Assembly: GCA_035557635.1 (NCBI GenBank)
Contig: DATMDR010000059.1
Span: 1-40,645 of the forward strand
Source: VRUE01 sp035557635
GTDB taxonomy: Bacteria; Actinomycetota; Thermoleophilia; Solirubrobacterales; 70-9
Direction of reading: 5' to 3'
Length of the DNA stretch: 40,645 nt
The position numbers and the translations under genes were made by a program. Below, one piece after another: positions 24,339 through 32,108 of this stretch (positions are counted from its first letter, which is position 1; each line of letters begins with the position of its first letter). The notes beneath the pieces were generated by a model. The model saw only the letters and a program-made list of their open reading frames with translations, was not told the origin of the DNA and ran no database searches.

Positions 24339-24827
24339 CTACCCGTCGGGCGTGAGGACGATCAGCAGGCCGCCGTCCTCGTCGTAGGCAGGGAAGACGT
24401 CGGCGACCGCCTCCGCCGGGATGTCCCCTTCTGCGTTGACCGAGACGCGCTTGCCGAGCGAGCGTACCCCCCACTCCAGCGAGGTCTCGATTGGATCGGT
24501 GAGGCCGTCGCCGTTGGTGTCCGCGCTCTCGTCGCCGTTGCCTTTCTCACGCCACTCGAGGCCGAGGACCTCCTTCACCGGACGGCCGATCACGTCCTCG
24601 TCGGTAAGGCCGGTCAGCTCGAAGCTGCCGCGGCCGGCGTCGATCACCCGAGCCTCGCGGTCGCAAACGAAGAAGGCCGCGTTGGGCGCCGGGTAGTAGT
24701 CGTCGAGCAGCTCGAAGACAAAGCCGAAGCCGCATTTGGAACAGCCCTTTGGACGGGTGCTGAAACCCGCGGTGCGATCCGTGCTGGCTTCCCTGTTGCC
24801 GCAGTTGGGGCAGATGAAGAACGGCAT
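24339..24827 (-). CDS. Zinc-ribbon/PAS-like protein with an EF-hand-like loop
   Basis: I do not know this family by name. The 162-residue protein starts with a zinc ribbon (Cys6, Cys9, Cys29, Cys32). A PAS-like core follows (residues 45-90: APNAAFFVCDREARVIDAG, then LTGLTDEDVIGRPV). A loop at residues 103-114, DTNGDGLTDPIE, has acidic or amide residues at EF-hand positions 1, 3, 5, 9 and 12 and glycine at 6. The last third, ending LLIVLTPDG, could be the final PAS strands. I chose the ATG at 24827, right before the zinc ribbon; a start at 24872 adds 15 unlikely residues. It sits between ruvB and secDF. Confidence 0.78.
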   Translation of the reverse strand: MPFFICPNCGNREASTDRTAGFSTRPKGCSKCGFGFVFELLDDYYPAPNAAFFVCDREARVIDAGRGSFELTGLTDEDVIGRPVKEVLGLEWREKGNGDESADTNGDGLTDPIETSLEWGVRSLGKRVSVNAEGDIPAEAVADVFPAYDEDGGLLIVLTPDG

Positions 24828-24913
24828 CCCCCGCCAGGTTACTGAGAGTCCGGCCGAAAGCTCCCCGCGCACGCCTGGCGGCGGCGCAACAGCGCGGTCC
24901 TGTGTCCTCAGTC

Positions 24914-24940
24914 GGTCGAATAGTGCAGGACTATTCGACC
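24914..24940. repeat. 11-bp perfect inverted repeat downstream of ruvB
   Basis: GGTCGAATAGT and its exact reverse complement flank a five-base spacer. It lies 68 bases after the ruvB stop and 87 bases before the zinc-ribbon/PAS start, on the same minus-strand path. It may be a terminator without U-run, or an operator for the downstream gene. It does not fit the actinobacterial LexA box GAAC-N4-GTTC. The rest of 24828-25007 shows no other gene. Confidence 0.7.
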
Positions 24941-25007
24941 TCCTTGCGTCCTTGTCCCGCTTGTTCCGGCGCTCGCCAGCCGCACACGCGGAACTTCCGG
25001 CCGGACC

Positions 25008-26072
25008 CTAGAACAGGCTTTTCGCTCCTTCGGGCGTGGGCAGGCCGAGGTGGTCATAGGCCCTCGGCGTCAGCACGCGGCCGCGAGGGGTCCGCTTCAG
25101 CATGCCCTGCTGGAGCAGGTAGGGCTCGATCACGTCCTCGATCGTTTCGGCCTCCTCGCCGACCGCGATCGCCAGCGTGGAGAGGCCGACCGGGCCACCC
25201 GAGAACTTGGTCGCGACGACGTCGAGCAGGGCACGGTCGCTGCGGTCGAGCCCGCCGGCGTCAACCTCGAGCATCTCCAGCGCCGCGCCGGCGACGGTGG
25301 CGTCGATCGTGCCGCTGTCCTTGACCTGGGCGTAGTCGCGAACCCGCTTCAGCAACCGGTTGGCAACCCGCGGCGTGCCGCGCGAGCGGGTGGCGATCGT
25401 CTCCGCCCCCTCGGCGTCGATCTCGACCCCGAGGATGTCGGCGGAACGGACGACGATCTCGGCCAGGTGGCGGGGCTCGTAGTGCTCGAGCCGGTGGCAG
25501 ACGCCGAAGCGGTCGCGCAGCGGCGTCGTGAGCAGCCCGGCCCGCGTGGTCGCCCCAATCAGCGTGAACGGAGGGAGCGGCAGGGTGACGGTGCGGGCGC
25601 CGGCGCCCTGGCCGAGCACGACCGGCAGCTCGCCGTCCTCCATCGCCGGGTAGAGCGTCTCCTCGACCGCACGGCCGAGCCGGTGGATCTCGTCGACGAA
25701 GAAGACGCTGCCCGGCTCCAGCGCGGTGAGGAACGAGGCCACGTCCGCCTTGCGCTCCAGGGCAGGCCCGGCGGTCTGCACCATCGGCACCTCCAGCTCG
25801 GCGGCGACGATGTGCGCGAGCGAGGTCTTGCCCAGCCCCGGCGGCCCGGCCAGAAGCACGTGGTCGAGCGGCTCGCCGCGCCCGCGAGCGGCCTCGATGA
25901 AGATCGCCAGCTGACCGGTGACCTGCTCCTGGTTGACGAAGTCCTCGAGCGTGCGGGGCCGCAGCGAGCGGTCGAGGTCCTCGTCGGGAACGTCGGCCCT
26001 GGCGTCGTGAATCCGCACCTCGTCGCCGAGCGGCTCCTCGATCCCCGGGGTCCTGATCCTCTTCTCGCTCAT
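25008..26072 (-). CDS. ruvB: Holliday junction branch migration ATPase RuvB
   Basis: RuvB is the hexameric motor that drives Holliday junction migration with RuvA. The 354-residue protein has Walker A GPPGLGKTSLAH near residue 71, Walker B DEIHRLGR near 125, sensor GATTRAGLL near 172, the arginine-finger region LRDRFG, and the C-terminal winged helix ending RGRVLTPRAYDHLGL. The N-terminal 30 residues before SLRPRTLEDF are longer than in E. coli. The ATG at 26072 overlaps the ruvA stop (ATGA). Confidence 0.97.
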   Translation of the reverse strand: MSEKRIRTPGIEEPLGDEVRIHDARADVPDEDLDRSLRPRTLEDFVNQEQVTGQLAIFIEAARGRGEPLDHVLLAGPPGLGKTSLAHIVAAELEVPMVQTAGPALERKADVASFLTALEPGSVFFVDEIHRLGRAVEETLYPAMEDGELPVVLGQGAGARTVTLPLPPFTLIGATTRAGLLTTPLRDRFGVCHRLEHYEPRHLAEIVVRSADILGVEIDAEGAETIATRSRGTPRVANRLLKRVRDYAQVKDSGTIDATVAGAALEMLEVDAGGLDRSDRALLDVVATKFSGGPVGLSTLAIAVGEEAETIEDVIEPYLLQQGMLKRTPRGRVLTPRAYDHLGLPTPEGAKSLF

Positions 26073-26659
26073 GCCTTGCCCGCCCTCGCTTGCCGCAGGG
26101 CGGTCGAGATCAGCTCCTGGGGATCGTCGCTCTCTATCCCGTCGAGGAGCTGCTCGGCTTCGAGCGGTGCGTACCCGAGGTTGACGAGGCCGTCCCGGGC
26201 CAGGGCGCGGGCGTCACCAGATTCGATCACCGCGGCCGCGACCTCTTCCTCGAGCGCCCCAGCCACCTTCTCGCGCAGCTCGACGATGATCCGCTCGGCG
26301 GTCCGTTTGCCGATTCCCGGCACCGCCTGAAAGCGCTTCGCGTCGCCGGCGGCGATCGCCCGCAGCAGCTCCCGCGCCGGTCCGCCGGAGAGCGCCGCGA
26401 CCGCGACCTTGGGCCCGACGCCGCTGACCGAGACCAGCTCGCGGAAGAGGTCGCGCTCCTCCTCGGAGGCGAAGCCGAAGAGCGAGAGCGAGTCTTCGCG
26501 CGCGACCAGCTCGGCGTGCAGGAAGGCATCGCTGCCCGCCGCGGGGACCGCCTTCAGCGTCTCGGCCGAGACGGTCAGCCGGTAGCCGACGCCGCCGGCA
26601 TCGATCACGACGTGATCGGGGCGTCGCACCATCACCTCGCCGCGAACCGCGGCGATCAT
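26069..26659 (-). CDS. ruvA: Holliday junction DNA helicase subunit RuvA
   Basis: RuvA binds four-way junctions and recruits RuvB. The 196-residue protein has the N-terminal OB domain (MIAAVRGEVMVRR), the tandem helix-hairpin-helix region (VSGVGPKVA and VPGIGKRTAERII), and a C-terminal RuvB-contact domain ending ALRQARAGKA. Its ATG overlaps the ruvC stop by four bases. Length and motifs are normal. Confidence 0.96.
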   Translation of the reverse strand: MIAAVRGEVMVRRPDHVVIDAGGVGYRLTVSAETLKAVPAAGSDAFLHAELVAREDSLSLFGFASEEERDLFRELVSVSGVGPKVAVAALSGGPARELLRAIAAGDAKRFQAVPGIGKRTAERIIVELREKVAGALEEEVAAAVIESGDARALARDGLVNLGYAPLEAEQLLDGIESDDPQELISTALRQARAGKA

Positions 26660-27180
26660 CCCGCCAGCCTCCCCACCGCGGCCGTGCCGGACGCTTCAAT
26701 CGCTTCGCGCGGAGCGAAGCCGCCATGGCAGATCGCCACCGCGAGGGCATCGGCAGCGTGATCCGGGGTCGGCGGCTCGGGCAGGCCGAGAAGGGTCCCG
26801 ACCATCCTCTGCACCTGCTCCTTGCCGGCGCCGCCGGAGCCGCAAACCGCCTTCTTGATCGCCTGCGGCGTGTAGGTGAAGCAGCGCACGCCGTGCTGCG
26901 CCGCGGCCAGCATCGCGGCGCCGCTGGCCCGACCCACGGTCATCGCCGAGTGCACGTTCTTGCCGAAGTAGAGATCCTCGAGCGCCATCGCCTTCGGCGC
27001 GTGCCACTCGATCAGCTCCGAGAGCTCGCTGTGGATGCGCTCGAGGCGGCGCTCGATTGGGAGTTCCGGCGAGGTCTCGACCACGCCGCCGTCGAGGGCG
27101 ACCATACGGTTGCCCTCGATCCTGACTACACCGAAGCCGAGGTTGGCGGCGCCGGGGTCGATCCCCATCACGACCTGCAT
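26656..27180 (-). CDS. ruvC: Crossover junction endodeoxyribonuclease RuvC
   Basis: RuvC resolves Holliday junctions by paired cuts. The 174-residue protein has the RNase H-like acidic residues in GIDPGAANLGFG (residue 7 region), ALEDLYFGKN (Glu near 70) and DHAADALAVAICH near the C-terminus. The chosen ATG at 27180 gives MQVVMGIDPG. The GTG and ATG just inside are alternative starts, and no convincing Shine-Dalgarno separates them. It follows yebC by 44 bases and begins the overlapping ruvCAB set. Confidence 0.95.
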   Translation of the reverse strand: MQVVMGIDPGAANLGFGVVRIEGNRMVALDGGVVETSPELPIERRLERIHSELSELIEWHAPKAMALEDLYFGKNVHSAMTVGRASGAAMLAAAQHGVRCFTYTPQAIKKAVCGSGGAGKEQVQRMVGTLLGLPEPPTPDHAADALAVAICHGGFAPREAIEASGTAAVGRLAG

Positions 27181-27224
27181 GAGGATTGATTCTGGGTTGA
27201 GCCTCGGATGCCTTTGCCGAGCGG

Positions 27225-27974
27225 CTAGGCGGCCGCTTTTTCGAGGATCTCCTCGGGCACGTCGAAGTTGGCGTGGACCTCGTTGACGTCGTCGTGCTCC
27301 TCGAGCGCGTCGACCAGGCGGATCAGCCATTCGGCCTCCGTCCCCTTCACTTCGACCGTGCTTTTCGGCTCCATCGCCAAGTCGGCCGACTGAATCTCGA
27401 CGCCGGACTCCTCGAGCGCCTCGCGGACGGCGGCAAGGTCGGCCGGGGCGGCAATCACGCGCAGCGAGTCGCCGTCCTCGCGCACGTCCTCGGCGCCGGC
27501 GTCGATCGCCGCAATTAGGTCGTCCTCGCCGTAGCGTTCGGCGTCGACGACGACGATGCCGCGCTTCTCGAAGATCCAGGCGACCGACCCCGGCTCGCCG
27601 AGGCTGCCGTGGTGCTTGGAGAAGGCGTGGCGGACGTCGGCGCTGGCGCGGTTGCGGTTGTCGGTCAGCGCCTCGACCAGGATCGCCGCCCCGCCGGGCC
27701 CGTAGCCCTCGAAGAGGATCCGCTCGATCGCCCCGGCGTCGGCGCCGACGCCGCTGCCACGGTCGATCGCCCGCTGGATGTTGTCCTTCGGCATCGAGGC
27801 ATCGCGCGCCTTCTGGATCGCCGTGGCCAGGGCCGGATTGCCGTCCGGATCGGGGCTTCCGTCACGCGCGGCGACGGTGATCGCCCGTGCCAGCTTGGTG
27901 AAGAGCTTGCCGCGTTTGGCGTCGGCTGCGCCCTTCTTGTGCTTTATGGAAGACCACTTAGAGTGACCTGACAT
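27225..27974 (-). CDS. yebC: YebC/PmpR-family regulatory protein
   Basis: YebC proteins were named as DNA-binding regulators; some relatives relieve ribosome stalling at proline stretches. The 249-residue protein begins with the invariant MSGHSKWSSIKHKKGAADAK and has MPKDNIQRAIDRG and the acidic FEGYGPGG segment. Position before ruvCAB is the common arrangement. The ATG at 27974 is only 14 bases from the divergent ATG at 27989. A TAGAAT on the minus strand nine bases before the start suggests a nearly leaderless transcript. Confidence 0.95.
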   Translation of the reverse strand: MSGHSKWSSIKHKKGAADAKRGKLFTKLARAITVAARDGSPDPDGNPALATAIQKARDASMPKDNIQRAIDRGSGVGADAGAIERILFEGYGPGGAAILVEALTDNRNRASADVRHAFSKHHGSLGEPGSVAWIFEKRGIVVVDAERYGEDDLIAAIDAGAEDVREDGDSLRVIAAPADLAAVREALEESGVEIQSADLAMEPKSTVEVKGTEAEWLIRLVDALEEHDDVNEVHANFDVPEEILEKAAA

Positions 27975-27980
27975 GCGAGT

Positions 27981-27989
27981 TACATTCTA
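27981..27989. promoter_or_regulatory. Candidate bidirectional -10 element between yebC and a membrane-protein gene
   Basis: The nine bases TACATTCTA contain a plus-strand TACATT and a minus-strand TAGAAT, both TANNNT -10 matches that overlap by three bases. With only 14 bases between the two start codons, one near-symmetric site could serve both genes. Confidence 0.45.
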
Positions 27990-28435
27990 TGAGTAGGGAG
28001 ATGGCAGCCGATCCGCATACCCACTCCGCGGGCAGGGCGCTCGCCGCCATGGCCATCTTCGTCGTAATGCTGTTCGCGGCGCTTGCGCTCTGGACGGCGA
28101 TCCCGCTGAGCTGGATCTGGATCGGCTCCAAGGTCGCCGAGACGCAGTTCCCCGCCACCGGCCCCTACATGGTGGTCGCGGTGGGGATCATCCTCTCGAT
28201 CCTCCTCACCTCGTGGCTGCTGACCCGCCTCAACCAGCTCTACGTCCGGGTCACCGGCACCAACCGGCTGGCGCCGATGCGCCCGGCCTGGATGAAGAGC
28301 ATGCGCGACACCTCGGCGCCCGTCAGCAGCACCACGGTGGTCGAGGCGGTGCTGATGGGCTCAGTCCTGCTCGCCGCCGTGGCCCTCACGTTCTGGTTCT
28401 TCTTCCTGGCCGGATCGCCGCTCCCGAGCCAGTGA
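27989..28435 (+). CDS. Small membrane protein of unknown function
   Basis: This 148-residue protein is not one I recognise. It has three membrane segments (about residues 18-40, 57-80 and 119-142), with a conserved-looking loop RVTGTNRLAPMRPAWMKSMRD between the last two. The ATG at 27989 is the longest start. The in-frame ATG at 28001, four codons later, fits better if transcription starts from the TACATT at 27981-27986. It is divergent from yebC and convergent with the aminopeptidase gene, ending eight bases from that stop. Confidence 0.75.
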   Translation: MSREMAADPHTHSAGRALAAMAIFVVMLFAALALWTAIPLSWIWIGSKVAETQFPATGPYMVVAVGIILSILLTSWLLTRLNQLYVRVTGTNRLAPMRPAWMKSMRDTSAPVSSTTVVEAVLMGSVLLAAVALTFWFFFLAGSPLPSQ

Positions 28436-28442
28436 CGGCGCG

Positions 28443-29546
28443 CTAGACGACGAACTTGCCGTCGACCTGGAAGTCCTCACCGTCGACGACGATCTTGCCG
28501 CCGCCGCGCAGGTCGCAGACCAGGTCGGTGTGCACGGCCGACTCGTTGACGCCGCCCGACTCCGGATAGCTGCGCCCGACCGCCATGTGAACGGTGCCGC
28601 CGAGCTTCTCGTCGAGCAGGACCTCGCGGGTGCCGCGGTCGATCGCGTAGTTGGTGCCGATCCCGAGCTCGCCGAGCCGGCGCGCGCCCTCGTCGGTGTC
28701 GAGCAGCTGGACCAGGAACTCCTCACCCCGCTCGGCGCTGGCCTCGACGACCTTCCCGGCCTCGAAGCGCAGCCGCACCCCGGAGACCTCGCGACCGCCG
28801 ATCAGCGCCGGCAGGTGGAAGGTCACCTCGCCCTCGACCGAGTCCTCGATCGGGCCGGTGAAGAACTCGCCGTCGGGCATGTTGTGGCGGCCGGCGCAGG
28901 GAATGAAGGTGCGGCCGGCGACCCCCAGCTTGATGTCGGTCCCCGGCGCGGTGACGCGCACCTCCTCGTGACCGTCGATCCACTCCGCCAGCCGCTCCGT
29001 CTCCGCTGAGGTGCGCTTCCAGGCGGTCAGCGGGTCGGGGACATCCGCCAGGCAGGCTCCGTAGTAGAAGTCTTCGTAGTCGACGAGGCTCATCTCGGCC
29101 TCCGAGGCGAAGGCGTTGGTCGGGAAGAGGGTGACGACCCAGCGGAAGTCGCCGGCGGCGCTGCGCTCCATCATTTTCCCCAGCAGCTCGCCGGTAGCGG
29201 CCTGGCGGCGCGTCTGGCGCTCCGGCGGGATCGCCGAGAGCTCGCGCGTGTTGGCGCTGGCGGCGACCGCGATGCGAACGTCGACGTTGTCCGCCATCCA
29301 CTCGGTCACCGGCGAGATCCACTCGAGCTGCTTGTCGCTGGCGTGCTTGTAGTACGTGACCGACTGGCCCTCGAGGCCGACGTTGAGGATCGGGTTGGCA
29401 CCCGCCTTCAGCACCTGCTCATAGACCGCCAGCAGCAGCGGCTCCGCCATGCTCGAGCCTTCGATCGCGACGGTCTCGCCCTCTTTCACCTCGGTCGAGT
29501 AGCCGACCAGGATGCTCGCCAGGTTCTCCACCCGGGGATCTCTCAT
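28443..29546 (-). CDS. M29-family aminopeptidase
   Basis: M29 enzymes (aminopeptidase T/AmpS type) are cobalt- or zinc-dependent and remove N-terminal residues from peptides in the cytoplasm. The 367-residue protein has the family metal-site segments NMPDGEFFTGP (Glu), GGTVHMAVGRSYPESGG (His) and SAVHTDLVCDLR (His, Asp). The N-terminal region with GETVAIEGSS is typical. Its ATG overlaps the pdxT stop, so it is the third gene of pdxS-pdxT-aminopeptidase. No functional reason for that linkage is apparent. Confidence 0.92.
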   Translation of the reverse strand: MRDPRVENLASILVGYSTEVKEGETVAIEGSSMAEPLLLAVYEQVLKAGANPILNVGLEGQSVTYYKHASDKQLEWISPVTEWMADNVDVRIAVAASANTRELSAIPPERQTRRQAATGELLGKMMERSAAGDFRWVVTLFPTNAFASEAEMSLVDYEDFYYGACLADVPDPLTAWKRTSAETERLAEWIDGHEEVRVTAPGTDIKLGVAGRTFIPCAGRHNMPDGEFFTGPIEDSVEGEVTFHLPALIGGREVSGVRLRFEAGKVVEASAERGEEFLVQLLDTDEGARRLGELGIGTNYAIDRGTREVLLDEKLGGTVHMAVGRSYPESGGVNESAVHTDLVCDLRGGGKIVVDGEDFQVDGKFVV

Positions 29547-30136
29547 CGCTCAACCTCCTCGCGCTCCTGGGCGCTGGTCGTGATTGCCATGAACAGTGCA
29601 TGCAGCCGCGAGTCGTCGGTCAGCTCCGGGTGGAACGCGCAGGCGAGCACGCCGCCTTCGCGGATCGCAACCGGGTGGCCTTCGTGCGCGGAGAGCACCT
29701 CGACGCCGGGGCCGTGGCGCTCGACCCAGGGCGCGCGGATGAAGACGGCGCGCAGCGGCTCATCGCCCGTCCCCCGCACCGCAAGGTCTGCCTCGAAGCT
29801 CTGCAGCTGGCGGCCGAAGGCGTTCCGCTTCGCGGTCGCGTCGATCAGGCCCAGGTGCTCGTCGTCGCAGACGATCATCCCGGCGCAGGTCCCGAGCACC
29901 GTCCCGCCATCGCGCCAGTGCGCCCGGATCGACTCCTCCAGCCCGCCGGCCTCGATCCCCATCGAGATCGTCGTGCTCTCCCCGCCGGGAATCACCAGCC
30001 CGTCCAAGCCCTCGAGGTCCTCGGGAGTCCTCACCTCGTGCGTCTCCGCCCCCAGCGCGCGCAGCATCTGGAGGTGCGCTTCGAACCCACCCTGGATTGC
30101 CAGGACGCCGATGCGCAGCTTGTGACCCTCAGGCAC
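29543..30136 (-). CDS. pdxT: Pyridoxal 5'-phosphate synthase glutaminase subunit PdxT
   Basis: PdxT hydrolyses glutamine and passes ammonia to PdxS for vitamin B6 synthesis. The 197-residue protein has GVLAIQGGFEAH at the N-terminus, PGGESTT, the nucleophile loop GTCAGM and the His-Glu pair in AFHPELT. The ATG at 30136 overlaps pdxS by 8 bases, and the coding end overlaps the aminopeptidase start by four. Identity is clear by motifs and by its partner. Confidence 0.96.
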   Translation of the reverse strand: MPEGHKLRIGVLAIQGGFEAHLQMLRALGAETHEVRTPEDLEGLDGLVIPGGESTTISMGIEAGGLEESIRAHWRDGGTVLGTCAGMIVCDDEHLGLIDATAKRNAFGRQLQSFEADLAVRGTGDEPLRAVFIRAPWVERHGPGVEVLSAHEGHPVAIREGGVLACAFHPELTDDSRLHALFMAITTSAQEREEVER

Positions 30137-31016
30137 CGCGGTCCTGCAGGAGCGCGTCGGCCGCCGCCAGCTCGGAGATCTCCAGCCCCGGCATCGCCTC
30201 GCCCAGCCCGGCCGATGCCGCCGCGACCCGCTCGGGGTCGTTGAAGTGCGTGGTCGCCTCGACGATCGCTCGTGCGCGTCGCTCCGGATCGGCGCTCTTG
30301 AAGATGCCGGAGCCGACGAAGTTGCCCTCGGCGCCGAGCTGCATCATCAGCGCCGCGTCAGCCGGCGTCGCGATCCCCCCGGCGCAGAAAAGCGGCACCG
30401 GCAGGCGACCGGCCTGGGCCACCTCGCGCACGACTTCGAGCGGCGCCTGGTGCTCCTTGGCGGCGCCGGCGAGCTCCTCCGGCCCAAGTTGGGAGAGGCG
30501 CTTGATGCCGCCGACGATCCCGCGCATGTGACGCACCGCCTCGACCACGTTGCCGGTCCCGGCCTCGCCCTTGGAGCGGATCATCGCCGCCCCCTCGCCA
30601 ATCCTTCGCAGAGCCTCGCCGAGGTTGGTCGCGCCGCACACGAAAGGAACCTCGAAGGCGAGCTTGTCGATGTGGTTGCTCTCGTCGGCGGGAGTCAGCA
30701 CCTCGGACTCGTCGACGTAGTCGACTTCCAGCGCCTGCAGCACCTGGGCCTCGGCGAAGTGCCCGATCCGGGCCTTCGCCATCACCGGGACGCTCACCGC
30801 CCCCTGGATCTCCTTGACCATCGTCGGGTCCGACATCCGCGCCACGCCGCCGTCGCGGCGGATGTCCGCCGGCACCCGCTCCAACGCCATCACCGCACAG
30901 GCACCGGCCTCCTCCGCGATCCGCGCCTGCTCGGGCGTGACCACGTCCATGATCACCCCGCCCTTGAGCATCTCGGCGAGGCCGGTCTTCAGTCTGAAAG
31001 TCGCGCGCTCGGTCAT
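30129..31016 (-). CDS. pdxS: Pyridoxal 5'-phosphate synthase synthase subunit PdxS
   Basis: PdxS builds PLP from ribose 5-phosphate, glyceraldehyde 3-phosphate and ammonia. The 295-residue TIM-barrel protein has KGGVIMDVVTPEQA, MALERVPADIR, the lysine region VMAKARIGH, and the C-terminal phosphate segment GSGIFKS. I chose the ATG at 31016 (MTERATFRLK) rather than the in-frame ATG at 31025. A TAATAT -10 ends seven bases before 31016, which predicts a leaderless mRNA starting at this codon. The PLP it makes is the cofactor of the threonine-synthase-like enzyme at 9640. Confidence 0.96.
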   Translation of the reverse strand: MTERATFRLKTGLAEMLKGGVIMDVVTPEQARIAEEAGACAVMALERVPADIRRDGGVARMSDPTMVKEIQGAVSVPVMAKARIGHFAEAQVLQALEVDYVDESEVLTPADESNHIDKLAFEVPFVCGATNLGEALRRIGEGAAMIRSKGEAGTGNVVEAVRHMRGIVGGIKRLSQLGPEELAGAAKEHQAPLEVVREVAQAGRLPVPLFCAGGIATPADAALMMQLGAEGNFVGSGIFKSADPERRARAIVEATTHFNDPERVAAASAGLGEAMPGLEISELAAADALLQDRGA

Positions 31017-31023
31017 CAACTGC

Positions 31024-31029
31024 ATATTA
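31024..31029 (-). promoter_or_regulatory. pdxS: Candidate -10 of leaderless pdxS mRNA
   Basis: The minus strand reads TAATAT followed by seven bases and then ATG (31016). That spacing is the usual one for leaderless actinobacterial transcripts. No strong -35 is visible upstream. Confidence 0.55.
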
Positions 31030-31051
31030 CGACCGGGCAAACGTGACTGGC

Positions 31052-31143
31052 GCGGCGGGTCCTGTCGCCGCAGGGGACCCACCGCCCCTTCCGGTAGCTA
31101 AAGCTTCCTCAGGGGCGGTACCCCCTACGGCGCCACCCGCCGC
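31052..31143. terminator. Long nested palindrome between RpiR-type gene and pdxS
   Basis: Outer arms GCGGCGGGT/ACCCGCCGC (31052-31060, 31135-31143) enclose inner arms ACCGCCCCT/AGGGGCGGT (31081-31089, 31111-31119), with further partial pairing between. It starts nine bases after the regulator's stop on the minus strand, so a terminator is the simplest reading. No U-run is seen, and its size suggests a repetitive element is also possible. Confidence 0.6.
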
Positions 31144-31152
31144 GAGCCGCGT

Positions 31153-32064
31153 TTACTTCAGCTTGTAAGCACGAATGCGATCGCGGTGGGCTGCTTCATC
31201 ACGAGCATAGAGACCGTGAGCCAAGGCTTGAACCAAAGCCATCAAGGCCGTGTTTGAGCGGGCGAAGGACGGGCTGTTAGATGAGTAGTAGAGGGTCAAC
31301 CCTGCATGCTCGCCAACCTCTGAGAGCGATGCGTCGGAGATCGCAAGGGTGTTGGCGCGGCGATGCACCGCCAGTTTCATCGCCCGCAGCAGCAGCGGGT
31401 GGGCACGGCCGCTGGAGAGCACGATGACGAGCGTTTCGTCGTCGATCCTGCCCAGGCGCTGCAACGACTCGCCGCCGGTGCTGGTGACGATCTCGGCGCG
31501 AATGTCGAGCAGGCTGAGGGTGTGGCGAAGGTAGCTGGCAAAGAAGGCCATCTGGTCGACGCCGACGACGACGACGCGCTGCGCCTCGGCAAGGGCCACG
31601 ACCGCGCCGTCGACCTGCTCGCGAGTCAGGTTGCGCGCCGTTTCCTCGAGGTTGGCGTAGTCGGCCCCGAGCGAGCCCTCGAGCTCGCTGTGGTCAAAGG
31701 AGAACAGCGCCCCGCCCGCTTTCTGGGCGGCGGCGCTGGTGGCGATCCCGTTGCGGTACTCCTCGATCGCCGCCTGCTGAAGCTCGGGGTACCCCTCGAA
31801 GCCGAGGGCCTGGGAGAAGCGCACCACCGTCGATGACGAGGTGCTCGCTCTCCTGGCCAGCTCCTCGGCGGTGAGGAAGGCTGCCTCGTCGAGATGGTCG
31901 ACGATGTAGCGGGCAACGTCTTTCTGGGAGCGGGAGAAATCGTCGAAGCGCTCCTGGATGTAATCGGAGAGGCTCTTCAGTTGCGGGGGTGTCTTGGTCG
32001 CGGTCTTGGTCACGGCGGTCCATTTCGCCGAGGCGCGCGCTTTCCCTTCCACGCAGAACGGCAC
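31153..32064 (-). CDS. MurR/RpiR-family transcriptional regulator
   Basis: These regulators bind DNA through an N-terminal helix-turn-helix and sense phosphosugars through a SIS domain. From the GTG at 32064 the protein is 303 residues. The HTH lies near residues 45-95 (LTAEELARRASTSSSTVVRF), and the SIS domain begins near 145 with VVVVGVDQMAFFASYLRH and LSSGRAHPLLL. A later start such as the GTG in VTKTATKT would remove about 18 residues and is equally possible. The target is unknown; pdxS is the next gene downstream on the same strand, separated by a long palindrome. Confidence 0.88.
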   Translation of the reverse strand: MPFCVEGKARASAKWTAVTKTATKTPPQLKSLSDYIQERFDDFSRSQKDVARYIVDHLDEAAFLTAEELARRASTSSSTVVRFSQALGFEGYPELQQAAIEEYRNGIATSAAAQKAGGALFSFDHSELEGSLGADYANLEETARNLTREQVDGAVVALAEAQRVVVVGVDQMAFFASYLRHTLSLLDIRAEIVTSTGGESLQRLGRIDDETLVIVLSSGRAHPLLLRAMKLAVHRRANTLAISDASLSEVGEHAGLTLYYSSNSPSFARSNTALMALVQALAHGLYARDEAAHRDRIRAYKLK

Positions 32065-32108
32065 GTACCCATCGGTGCAAGCCTGGCTCCGATCTGGTTG
32101 GATTGACG

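Noticed and set aside
24914..24940. SOS (LexA) box for the ruv genes.
   Set aside because: The palindrome GGTCGAATAGT does not match GAAC-N4-GTTC and lies downstream, not upstream, of ruvCAB.
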